64,000 nt of DNA from Gammaproteobacteria bacterium. GTDB taxonomy: Bacteria > Pseudomonadota > Gammaproteobacteria > Pseudomonadales > Azotimanducaceae. The stretch covers positions 773,721 through 837,720 of the forward strand of contig JAPOXV010000026.1 of assembly GCA_026706935.1 (NCBI GenBank). Direction: 5' to 3'. The first letter of the stretch is position 1. Each line of letters begins with the position of its first letter. Below the pieces are notes generated by a model, which ran no database searches, was not told the origin of the DNA, and saw only the letters and a program-made list of their open reading frames with translations. Of the stretch, positions 9,358-17,575 are shown in pieces. The translations under genes and the position numbers were made by a program.

Positions 9358-10476
9358 TTGAGTTTAAGCATCAATGATGAAAACAGCGAAGTTACGCAGG
9401 GACAATGTCGTCGCTTGCGTAAGTCGGCAGTAAATAGATGTAGACGATTCGTTCTCCTCGCAAGTTTGCTTTGGTTCGGAATTACGACGGTAAATCTCGG
9501 CGGAGAGGGCTCCGATGAGCGTTTACCTACGCTCAATGCGCCGACGAAGAGCAAACCAAGAATGCCGAAATACCCAATCCGGCAGCTATCTAAAGGAGAG
9601 GAAGGATGGGTGCAATTGCACGCGATGATTAGCCCTGAGGGTGAGCCGTACGACATTGTCGTCGAGGATGCCGTCGGTCACCCCTCCTTTAGCGCCGCAG
9701 CAATTCAAGCTTTCAAACGATCAAGATTCAACCCAGGCACCATTGACGGCGAGCCAGTAGATAGTGTGTACTCACAAAAATTCAAGTTTGCAATCGAAGC
9801 TAAAAACAGAAATCGTTACTTCCCTTCGTTTCGACCCGCGTTTAGCACTGTGTTAGCGGCGATCCAAGACAGAAATATGGAACGCGCAACCAAGCAACTC
9901 GTTAGGCTTGGTGAAATGAGAAGAACGCTCTACGAGGATGCGTTGTATTGGACTGCTAAGTTTTATTTCGAGCGTGAATGGGGGACGCCGCGAGCTCAAC
10001 TGGACGCCTTAGGTAAGGCTATTGCGTATGAATCCTCGTCAAGTTATTTAGAACCGAGTTTATTTCAGCAATTGCTATGGTCACGCCTCCAACTTCAACT
10101 CGAACTAAGACAATATATCGTTGCTTTGCGTACGATCAAGCTGATTGAAGATTTCGATCAGACCAGCGACGCCGAGTTGGATGAACTAGCTACGAAGCGT
10201 GAAGCGATTAACGCGTTGAGAGACTCAGAACAGACTTTTCTGGTGTCCGGACGCTTGGATTCGAACGGTAAATGGTCCCATACCATGATGCGGAACAAAT
10301 TCGCGGTCATTGATGTTGACGGCATTTTGAATGAGTATTCGCTCTACTGTCAGAATGATTTTCTCAGATTTCCGCACAAACGTGATTACGAATACGCGAT
10401 AGATGGTGCTCATGGTCAATGTTGGCTTCGAGCAATTGGCAAACCTGATACGACGTTCACATACGTTCAGCTATGA
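9358..10476 (+). CDS. TonB C-terminal-domain protein
   Basis: A 372-residue protein starting at TTG, placed 8 bases after a good GAAGGAGAG ribosome-binding site. An N-terminal basic stretch and a short hydrophobic segment (about residues 31-45) look like a membrane anchor. Residues about 65-145 form a TonB C-terminal domain: MPKYPIRQLSKGEEGWVQL, then GHPSFSAAAIQAFKRSRFNPG and an ending around KFKFAIE. The remaining ~220 residues are helical and of unknown type. The Pro-rich spacer of classic TonB is absent, so this is more likely a periplasmic envelope protein using the TonB fold than the energy transducer itself. It stands alone, with no exbB/exbD nearby. Confidence 0.75.
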   Translation: MSLSINDENSEVTQGQCRRLRKSAVNRCRRFVLLASLLWFGITTVNLGGEGSDERLPTLNAPTKSKPRMPKYPIRQLSKGEEGWVQLHAMISPEGEPYDIVVEDAVGHPSFSAAAIQAFKRSRFNPGTIDGEPVDSVYSQKFKFAIEAKNRNRYFPSFRPAFSTVLAAIQDRNMERATKQLVRLGEMRRTLYEDALYWTAKFYFEREWGTPRAQLDALGKAIAYESSSSYLEPSLFQQLLWSRLQLQLELRQYIVALRTIKLIEDFDQTSDAELDELATKREAINALRDSEQTFLVSGRLDSNGKWSHTMMRNKFAVIDVDGILNEYSLYCQNDFLRFPHKRDYEYAIDGAHGQCWLRAIGKPDTTFTYVQL

Positions 10477-10849
10477 AAATTAGACAGTAGCTATTTACCG
10501 AATCAATCGAAACTTGCGACGTATGGTCTGCTGTGTTACAAACCTGAAACACACGCTCAACAATACCTGAAGGCAATCGCAAAATATCGAGGTACGCTTT
10601 CGCGCTGAGTGTGCGTGTAGCCAAAGTGCGCATGACAGTTACTACCGGTCGTGTTTTCTGTCGTGTTGCTTTATGTCACGGTTGCTCGTTTTTCGAATCC
10701 ATCTATCGAAGCGATCTTCGTCACACGAATAAGTTCACGTAGTAGCAATTCGATTTACTGGATCGGTGAATTACTCTGCCGATTCCTAGAACGTGTTTTA
10801 CTAGGGTCGGAACGCTTCTGGTTCGTGGTTTGAAGCTAGAGCGTTGCAG
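10477..10849. other. Intergenic region without recognised gene
   Basis: A 373-base gap between converging genes (TonB-domain protein and aminotransferase). I see no convincing coding frame, RNA gene or strong terminator hairpin. A 60-codon open frame at 10651 has no recognisable similarity and no good ribosome-binding site. Confidence 0.45.
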
Positions 10850-12235
10850 TCAGGAGTTTATTAAGACAGTATCCTCCCATTCGCCAAGCATTGCGAGTAA
10901 ACGACGCATCATCTCCTCGACCTCTTCTCCACTGATCGATAAAGGAGGTGAGATCCATATGGGTATGCCTCTTGATAAGCCTGGGTGGCGGGAGGAACCA
11001 CTCAAGGTGCTATACATAGCGAGCCCATGTTTGAGGGCAATAGACTGAAAGAGTTTTTGAGCGCCGACGCTCCGATCGAAGAAAGTCATCGTTTCTTTGT
11101 CGGCGACGATCTCAAGCACCATCATCAGACCCCAACCCCGTACGTCTGCAACAGTTGGATGCGAAAGCAATTCATCGCGATACGAAAAGACGCGCTCGCT
11201 CTGACGATTGCAGTTCTCGATCAGTGCTTCATCGCGGATCACATTAATGAGCTCGCATCCCGCCGCACAACCTAAGGGATGTCCGCCAAATGTGTACCCG
11301 TGTACGAAAGGCGTGCCCTGTTCAAACGGCGCGTTGATCCTGCTCGAGACGGATACCGCACCGAACGGCACATAACAGCTCGAGATCCCTTTTGCCATCG
11401 CCATGATGTCGGGTTCGACACCAAAGTGTTCCATGCCGAACCACTTCCCAGTGCGGCCGAATCCAGTTACCACCTCGTCGGCGATGAGCAAAACTTCGTA
11501 ATGGTCGCAAATCTCCCGTATCTTCTCCCAATAACTTTTTGGTGGCACGCATGCATAGTCTGCGCCACAACCGTGTGGTGTCGCGAGAAACGCAGAAACT
11601 GAATTGGCACCAGCGTAGTGAATCGCGAATTCGAGCGCCTGTGCACATTGGATTCCCCATTCCTCGCGCGACATTCCCGAAGGTCGGTCGAAGTCGGAGT
11701 ACTGGCGAATACTGGGCCACTTTGGCAACATAGGCTCAAATACGGCTTGAGTACTCGGATTGTGCGATACCCCTAGAGTCGCGAGCGTCATACCGTGGTA
11801 GGAATCCCGGTGGCTAATCACTTTGTATTTCGCGGGATTTCCAAGAGCTACCTGAGCCTGGCGAGCGACTTTGATTGCGGTTTCAACCGCTTCAGACCCA
11901 CCCGAAACGAGGTACGTGAAATCAAGATCACCCGGCGTGATCTCCGCGAGCATGCGACAAAACTTGGCTCGTTTAGGATCGGCAAGTGAAGGATGCGTGT
12001 AGTTGTAGCTCTCGAGCTGCCTCACAATCGCCTGCTTCATGCGTGGATGGTTGTGTGGGAGATTGACCGCCATCGGTCCGCCAGAAACATCGAAGTAGCG
12101 ATTGCCGTCGCGATCAAAGATGAACACGCCTTCGGCACGTTCAATTTCGACATTCATTGGGTGGTACGCAAAGACATGCCGCCAATCGCCTTCCGGTGTC
12201 AGCGAATCGGGTAGGTTATGGCCAAGGTTGCTCAT
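10850..12235 (-). CDS. Class III (omega) aminotransferase
   Basis: A 461-residue PLP-dependent aminotransferase of the ornithine/GABA/beta-alanine-pyruvate group. Family marks: the SGGSEAVETAIKVAR glycine-rich segment, SYHGMTLATLG, the acidic LLIADEVVTGFGRTGKWFG segment holding the PLP Asp, and the PLP lysine in MAMAKGISSCYVPFG. The amine substrate cannot be read from the sequence. It is the last gene after the peptide ABC operon on the same strand, separated by 269 bases, so it may help process the nitrogen compounds imported by that system. Confidence 0.9.
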   Translation of the reverse strand: MSNLGHNLPDSLTPEGDWRHVFAYHPMNVEIERAEGVFIFDRDGNRYFDVSGGPMAVNLPHNHPRMKQAIVRQLESYNYTHPSLADPKRAKFCRMLAEITPGDLDFTYLVSGGSEAVETAIKVARQAQVALGNPAKYKVISHRDSYHGMTLATLGVSHNPSTQAVFEPMLPKWPSIRQYSDFDRPSGMSREEWGIQCAQALEFAIHYAGANSVSAFLATPHGCGADYACVPPKSYWEKIREICDHYEVLLIADEVVTGFGRTGKWFGMEHFGVEPDIMAMAKGISSCYVPFGAVSVSSRINAPFEQGTPFVHGYTFGGHPLGCAAGCELINVIRDEALIENCNRQSERVFSYRDELLSHPTVADVRGWGLMMVLEIVADKETMTFFDRSVGAQKLFQSIALKHGLAMYSTLSGSSRHPGLSRGIPIWISPPLSISGEEVEEMMRRLLAMLGEWEDTVLINS

Positions 12236-12504
12236 CGGATTGTCGTGCCGTTGCGAAACGGGCGATCATAACACTGGAATGAGATCGAGGTCCGTTTCCG
12301 TGTCACGTTGAACAAACGCTTCTTCCTAGTTGCTTTCATCAAGTCAATTTCGCATGCAGCGCCGTCAACCAACTGGCAAATCGCGGTCGCAGCGATGGTT
12401 TAGCGTGCGTCGTAAAACGGCTTAGATCACTAAAACGTCAGGACTAGTATCTGTATTTTTGAGTTTTCGGTCAGACGTTGTATACCCAAACCGAGATACG
12501 ATGA

Positions 12505-14202
12505 TTAAGAGGATAGGTTGGCGATCGGTTCTACTTTGGCTACTGGAACTGGTAATCCGCTGACAGGGGCTTCATAGCGGTAGACGCCACCACGCCGATC
12601 ACCGTCGACGCCATTCGATCCGGAGACGATATAGAGTGTCCTAAGACCTGCGCCGCCGAAACATACGCTGGTACACATTGGCACTGGGATCGAAATAAAC
12701 GCGCGTTGATTTCCATCAGGGTGTATGACTGCAACACCTCCTGCCCCCGCGTTCGCTACCCAAATCGAACCATCTTCAGCGACGGCTAAGCCGTCAGGTG
12801 CACCATTTTCAAATTCGTGAAAAACTTCGCGTGGTTTAAGGTCGCCGTTACGTGCCACTTCATATCGATATATCTGACTTCGACGCGAATCCGAGTGGTA
12901 GAGCACGCGTCCATTTGGACTGAATCCGAGACCGTTCGTGAGTTGTACATCTTCCGCCACGACGCGGCTTCTTCCATCCAGATCGATTACATAAAGGTTG
13001 CCAGCTCGCGGTTCGAGTCCGTCGTCAAATACCGGACTTGAACCTAGTGAACCTACATAAATCCGTCCCGCCGTGTCCGTGGTCAGATCGTTGTAGCCGA
13101 CATTGCCGTTGTCAGGATCGCGATCCAACAACAGAATGCTCTTGGTTTCGCCAAAGCGTTTGAGTGATACGTTCTTCCCGCTTACTACCAGTCCGCCTTC
13201 AGCGTGAAGCGCCATGCCGCCGATTCCTCGTCGGTGTTCAAAAACCGGTTCGACTTCTTTGCTGTCGTTGACGGAATACACACCACCGAAAATAACATCG
13301 CTGAACATTAATCCGTAGTCGTCATCCCAAACTGGACCTTCAACGAGTCCATAGCCATTGGCCACAGGTTCAGGTTCCTCTAGGATCGTTCGATCCTCGG
13401 GAGCCATGCGGACGTCTGGGTCGGGTGAAGGGATGGCAGATAGTAGGAGTCGCGTGTAGTTCCGTTGCGGGTGATCGAACACGTAATCCACGTCGCCCCT
13501 TTCAACTACGACGCCGTTGTGCATGACTAGAACGTTGTTACATATGTGCCGTACAACCGCTAAGTCGTGCGCTACAAAAATGTAGGTGAGATGGAGTGTC
13601 TTCTGTAAATCCTCGAGCAAGTTGATGATTTGGGCTTGAACTGAGACGTCAAGTGCAGACACGGTCTCATCGCACACGACGAGATTAGGATTCAGAATAA
13701 GTGCGCGAGCGATTCCGATGCGTTGTCGTTGACCGCCGGAGAAGGCATGAGGATACCGAGTTAGTGAATCTTGGCTAAGTTGGACGAGATCTAGCATTTC
13801 ACGAACTCTTTCAAGTCGCTCTGCACTATTCCCCTCATCGTGAATGACCAGCGGTTCTTCGATGATCTGCCGAACGGTCATACGCGGATTCAAAGATGAA
13901 TAAGGGTCCTGAAAGACCATTTGCATCTCTTTCCGAAGAGGCACCAATTCCTTGTGACGTAGCGACGAGAGTGAAACCCACCCGTCCTGATCGCTGTTGA
14001 AGTCAACGGTGCCGCCACGATCGGGATCGATTGCGCGCAGGATGCATCGAGCGAGTGTTGTTTTCCCCGATCCGGATTCACCGACGACACCGAGTGTGTC
14101 CGCTCGCTTTAGGTCGAAAGACACATCGCGAAGGGCGACGTGTTCATCAAAAGTCTTGCTGAGATGCCGGACTTTTAGGATTAGATCGTCGTCATTCGAC
14201 AT
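12505..14202 (-). CDS. Peptide ABC ATPase (OppF/DppF-like) fused to SMP-30/gluconolactonase-like domain
   Basis: A 565-residue two-domain protein. Residues 1-265 are an OppF-type ATPase: Walker A GESGSGKTT at 41-49, a Q-loop in MVFQDPYSSLNPR, signature SGGQRQRIGIARAL at 155-168 and Walker B LVVCDE; then the OppF-type C-terminal stretch NYTRLLLSAIPSPDP. Residues about 280-565 are an SMP-30/gluconolactonase/LRE six-bladed propeller: metal-type Glu in VEGPVWDDDYG, Asn in LTNGLGFSPNG, Asp in APDGLAVAEDG. The reading frame is continuous across the junction, with no internal stop. The propeller suggests lactone hydrolysis or ligand binding in the cytoplasm, tied to import. It begins 9 bases after the OppD-like gene ends. 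Confidence 0.88.
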   Translation of the reverse strand: MSNDDDLILKVRHLSKTFDEHVALRDVSFDLKRADTLGVVGESGSGKTTLARCILRAIDPDRGGTVDFNSDQDGWVSLSSLRHKELVPLRKEMQMVFQDPYSSLNPRMTVRQIIEEPLVIHDEGNSAERLERVREMLDLVQLSQDSLTRYPHAFSGGQRQRIGIARALILNPNLVVCDETVSALDVSVQAQIINLLEDLQKTLHLTYIFVAHDLAVVRHICNNVLVMHNGVVVERGDVDYVFDHPQRNYTRLLLSAIPSPDPDVRMAPEDRTILEEPEPVANGYGLVEGPVWDDDYGLMFSDVIFGGVYSVNDSKEVEPVFEHRRGIGGMALHAEGGLVVSGKNVSLKRFGETKSILLLDRDPDNGNVGYNDLTTDTAGRIYVGSLGSSPVFDDGLEPRAGNLYVIDLDGRSRVVAEDVQLTNGLGFSPNGRVLYHSDSRRSQIYRYEVARNGDLKPREVFHEFENGAPDGLAVAEDGSIWVANAGAGGVAVIHPDGNQRAFISIPVPMCTSVCFGGAGLRTLYIVSGSNGVDGDRRGGVYRYEAPVSGLPVPVAKVEPIANLSS

Positions 14203-14211
14203 CTGTAGTAC

Positions 14212-15135
14212 TCACGGAAGACTCACTAATCGTCCTTCACCAACCTCTTTGAGGGGAAATGGTGTAGTAATGTCAGCGTCACCGACCGCCGTCGCTATGG
14301 TCGACAGTCGTACATTTTTCGGCACATTTCCTGGAATAGCCGCCAGGAGACCTTTCGTGTAAGGATGAAGCGGATCTTTCAATACCTGTCTAACGGTACC
14401 AATCTCAAGTACGCGTCCCTGATACATGACAACGACGTAGTCGGCAATTTGTGCGACGATGCCAATGTCGTGCGTGATAAAGATGATCGAGTTGCTTAAC
14501 TCCTCTTGCAGATCTTTAATGAGAGTTAGGATCTCGGCCTGAATCGTCACGTCGAGCGCAGTGGTTGGTTCGTCGCAGATCAATACCTCCGGGTTACACA
14601 CGAGCGCCATCGCGATGACCACTCTTTGGCGCATTCCACCAGAGAATTCAAACGGATACATTTGAATGCGCGTGTCGATATCGGGGATGCCGACTCGCCG
14701 CAGCATGTCATGTGCTTCGACCATCGCGGCGTCTTTTGATACGTCACGGTGACACAGAATTGCTTCGGCCACTTGGTTGCCAACTCGATACACGGGCGAC
14801 AACGCCGTCATTGGTTCTTGGAACACCATGCTTATCAGTCCACCGTGAAGGTCGTAGATACGCGGGTCGCGTTCCCCGATGGCGACGACATCAAATGACT
14901 CGGTTCTTGAAGGGTTAAACTGAATTGATCCGGTTACGATTTCACCGGGTGGCTGCAATAGCCGCATGATGCAGTTCGCAGTGACGGATTTGCCGGAACC
15001 GGACTCGCCTACGATCGCAGTGACCTTGCCTCGCGGGACGTCGAAATTTACGTCGTTGAGTGCGTTCGTGATGCCTGTGTCGGTTCGAAACCGGACACCG
15101 AGATTGCGAATTTCGAGAATGTTGTCGCTCATCAT
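14212..15135 (-). CDS. Peptide/nickel ABC transporter ATPase, OppD/DppD-like
   Basis: A 307-residue ATPase. Walker A is GESGSGKSVTANCIMRLL, signature is SGGMRQRVVIAMAL, Walker B is VLICDEPTTALDVTIQAE, and the OppD-type C-terminal extension includes HPYTKGLLAAIPG. It powers import together with the fused OppF-like subunit and the two permeases. Its start overlaps the end of the second permease gene by 4 bases, so the genes are translationally coupled. Confidence 0.92.
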   Translation of the reverse strand: MMSDNILEIRNLGVRFRTDTGITNALNDVNFDVPRGKVTAIVGESGSGKSVTANCIMRLLQPPGEIVTGSIQFNPSRTESFDVVAIGERDPRIYDLHGGLISMVFQEPMTALSPVYRVGNQVAEAILCHRDVSKDAAMVEAHDMLRRVGIPDIDTRIQMYPFEFSGGMRQRVVIAMALVCNPEVLICDEPTTALDVTIQAEILTLIKDLQEELSNSIIFITHDIGIVAQIADYVVVMYQGRVLEIGTVRQVLKDPLHPYTKGLLAAIPGNVPKNVRLSTIATAVGDADITTPFPLKEVGEGRLVSLP

Positions 15136-16286
15136 TGACCGCCCATGTTGTATGGATCGGCGGCATCACGCAAGCCATCGCCGAGAATATTGAACGCCAT
15201 TACCGCGATGACCACGAAGAGTCCGGGATACAGAATCCATGGGGTCATGGAAATCACCTGGTAGTTTTGCGCTTGTTCCATTAGCACACCCCAGCTCACG
15301 ATGGGTGGTCGAATTCCAATACCCAGAAAACTGAGTGCGGTTTCACCCAAGATGACGCCGGGAACGGCGAGCGTCGCCGTGGTGATCGTGTGACTCAGGA
15401 AGCTCGGCATCATGTGTTTAAAAATGATGCGGTTCTGACCGCTTCCGATCAGTCGTGCTGCGATCACGAAATCTTCATTCCTTAGCGCAAGGAAACGCCC
15501 CCGAACTTGCCTCGCAAGTGCCGTCCAACCGAATAATGAAAGGATGATCGTGACGCCAAAGTAGATCCGCAACGAACTCCAATGCGCCGGTAATGCGGCG
15601 GTAAGCGCCATCCAGAGAGGTAGGGTTGGCAACGACTGTAACACCTCAATCATGCGTTGGACGATACGATCGATCCATCCACCCAGGTACCCGGCGAATC
15701 CTCCGAAAAGAACGCCGAGGAACAATGTCAGTCCAATCCCAAGCATGCCGATTGATAGTGATATACGACCTCCGTATATCACCCGAGAGAAAACGTCGCG
15801 ACCTAGTTGATCCGTACCTAAAAAATGAATGTAGCCTTCGCCCCCGTCGTTCTCCGCTATGAAGAAGTGAATATCACCATCGAACAGGTTCCAAAGTTCG
15901 TACGCTTCACCACGGGCAAAGAATCGAAGAGGATAAATCTTCTCAGGATTTTCTGAGTATTCGCGAGCCCACGTTTGCTCGTTTATATGTAGGTCGTAGC
16001 CGTATACGAACGGACGTATGTGAAAAGTGCCGTCGTGTTCAAAAAATCGAACATTCATCGGTGGTGCGTTGATGGCACCAACATTGCGGGAAGTGGTTGC
16101 GTAGGGGGCAAAAAACTCGGCAAATCCGGTAACCAAGTACATAACGATCAAGATGACCGCGCTGATCAATGCGAGGCGATGTCGCTTAAATCGTCGCCAA
16201 GCCAGTTGTTGTGGCGTTAGGAAGTTGAGTTCATCTGGAGTCTCGTTCGCGATCGGCTGAGGACGCTCGAGAGCTACTTCACTCAT
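15132..16286 (-). CDS. Peptide ABC transporter permease, DppC/OppC-like
   Basis: Inner-membrane permease of about 384 residues. I take the ATG at 16286 (protein starting MSEVALERPQ) rather than an in-frame ATG at 16313, because the shorter form overlaps the preceding permease stop by only 8 bases. Features: an N-terminal OppC-type segment (TPQQLAWRRFKRHRLALIS) with first membrane helix, a long periplasmic insertion of about 100 residues, the LGTDQLGRDVFSRVIYGGRISL motif, and the EAA loop region (AARLIGSGQNRIIFKHMMPS). The insertion after helix 1 is longer than in E. coli DppC, as in many marine relatives. Confidence 0.9.
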   Translation of the reverse strand: MSEVALERPQPIANETPDELNFLTPQQLAWRRFKRHRLALISAVILIVMYLVTGFAEFFAPYATTSRNVGAINAPPMNVRFFEHDGTFHIRPFVYGYDLHINEQTWAREYSENPEKIYPLRFFARGEAYELWNLFDGDIHFFIAENDGGEGYIHFLGTDQLGRDVFSRVIYGGRISLSIGMLGIGLTLFLGVLFGGFAGYLGGWIDRIVQRMIEVLQSLPTLPLWMALTAALPAHWSSLRIYFGVTIILSLFGWTALARQVRGRFLALRNEDFVIAARLIGSGQNRIIFKHMMPSFLSHTITTATLAVPGVILGETALSFLGIGIRPPIVSWGVLMEQAQNYQVISMTPWILYPGLFVVIAVMAFNILGDGLRDAADPYNMGGQ

Positions 16287-17262
16287 ATCGAATCCTCGGG
16301 TCAGACCATGCAAGAACCAGATCGGAGATCAACATCCCGACAACCGTCAGAATCGCAAGCAACATCAGGAAACTCCCTGCGAGATACATATCCTGGGCCA
16401 GCAACGCTTGTAGGAGCATTCGACCAGTCGTTGGAAGGTTGAGAACCATGGACACGATCGCCTCGCCAGAAATCAAGGTGGGCAGGAGAAGCCCCAAGGT
16501 ACTTATGAAAGGATTGATCGCAATTCGTAACGGATATTTAAAAATGAGCTTGATAGGTTTTACACCTTTGGCTCGAGCTGTAACGACGTAAGGTTTATTG
16601 AGTTCATCAAGCAGATTCGCTCGTAGGATTCGCATGGTTACCGCGGTACCGCCCATTCCAACGACGCTGCCGGGAATCCACAGACGCGATAACAAGTCGA
16701 ATAGTTTGGGAATCGAAAATGGTTGATCGCGGAATTCCATTGAGTACAGTCCTCCGATGGATATTCCAAACCATTCCCACGCAAAGAACATGACTAGCAA
16801 CGCTAAGAGGAAATTAGGGGTTGCGAGGCCGACTAGTGCAACAACGGTTATGAAGTAATCGCCGATAGAGTACTGTCGTACTGCAGAGTAGATGCCAAAC
16901 GGAACAGCGACCACCCACGTGAATATCACTGCCGAGATAGTGATCAGTAGCGTGTAACCAAGGCGCTCCCATACTAATTCGTTAACTGGTTTCGAGTAGA
17001 TGTACGAATAACCTAGATCGCCTTGTACGAAGTTAAAGATCCAGTTCAAGTATTGCAGAAAGAGCGGTTTATCTAGGTTGTAACGAGCCCTGAGGTTCTG
17101 AACGTACTCGTCGGAAGCTTGCATGCCCGAGGCTTCCATGCGTTCGAGTGTCGACGTGACAATATCGCCAGGTGGTAGTTGAATTACGACAAAGACAATT
17201 ACGGATATGAATGCAAGCGTCAGCACCATGGTGCCCATGCGCTTTATGACGTAGTGGAGCAT
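16279..17262 (-). CDS. Peptide ABC transporter permease, DppB/OppB-like
   Basis: A 327-residue inner-membrane permease. It begins with the typical basic-then-hydrophobic segment MLHYVIKRMGTMVLTL, has the conserved RARYNLDKPLFLQYLNW stretch, six predicted membrane helices and the EAA loop (VVTARAKGVKPIKLIFKYPLR). With the following permease it forms the transmembrane channel of a dipeptide/oligopeptide importer. It follows the small membrane protein gene by 28 bases on the same strand. Confidence 0.92.
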   Translation of the reverse strand: MLHYVIKRMGTMVLTLAFISVIVFVVIQLPPGDIVTSTLERMEASGMQASDEYVQNLRARYNLDKPLFLQYLNWIFNFVQGDLGYSYIYSKPVNELVWERLGYTLLITISAVIFTWVVAVPFGIYSAVRQYSIGDYFITVVALVGLATPNFLLALLVMFFAWEWFGISIGGLYSMEFRDQPFSIPKLFDLLSRLWIPGSVVGMGGTAVTMRILRANLLDELNKPYVVTARAKGVKPIKLIFKYPLRIAINPFISTLGLLLPTLISGEAIVSMVLNLPTTGRMLLQALLAQDMYLAGSFLMLLAILTVVGMLISDLVLAWSDPRIRYE

Positions 17263-17290
17263 TCAGATCTATCCGCAGGTTAGCCGATTG

Positions 17291-17557
17291 TCAGAAGCGT
17301 TGCAAAGATTTATCGTCAAGAAGGTCTAGCCCTACTAATTTCTCGAGGCGTCGCCTTTCGAGCAAGTGTTCGTAAATCGCCCATACTAAGCTACTTACGA
17401 ACACTGTTAACACGAACACGACTGCGGCAACAACCCCTACTACCCAGATCATTGCTAACACTGCGATAACAAGAAAACACGCAAGCCATAAAGTGCCGAT
17501 GAACGCCAAGGCGAGCACTAGGAAAATGAGAATGAACGCGGCAGCAACGATTTCCAA
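17291..17557 (-). CDS. Small two-helix membrane protein of unknown function
   Basis: An 88-residue protein with two long hydrophobic stretches (about residues 3-30 and 32-60) followed by a charged C-terminal tail (EHLLERRRLEKLVGLDLLDD). It sits in the same direction between the solute-binding-protein gene (18 bases upstream) and the DppB-like permease (28 bases downstream), which argues that it is a real gene of the operon. I recognise no family. It could be a small accessory subunit of the importer or an unrelated membrane protein. Composition is strongly biased to Val, Ala, Leu and Ile, so similarity searches will be uninformative. Confidence 0.6.
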   Translation of the reverse strand: MEIVAAAFILIFLVLALAFIGTLWLACFLVIAVLAMIWVVGVVAAVVFVLTVFVSSLVWAIYEHLLERRRLEKLVGLDLLDDKSLQRF

Positions 17558-17575
17558 TGTTTGTACTCTCTAACA

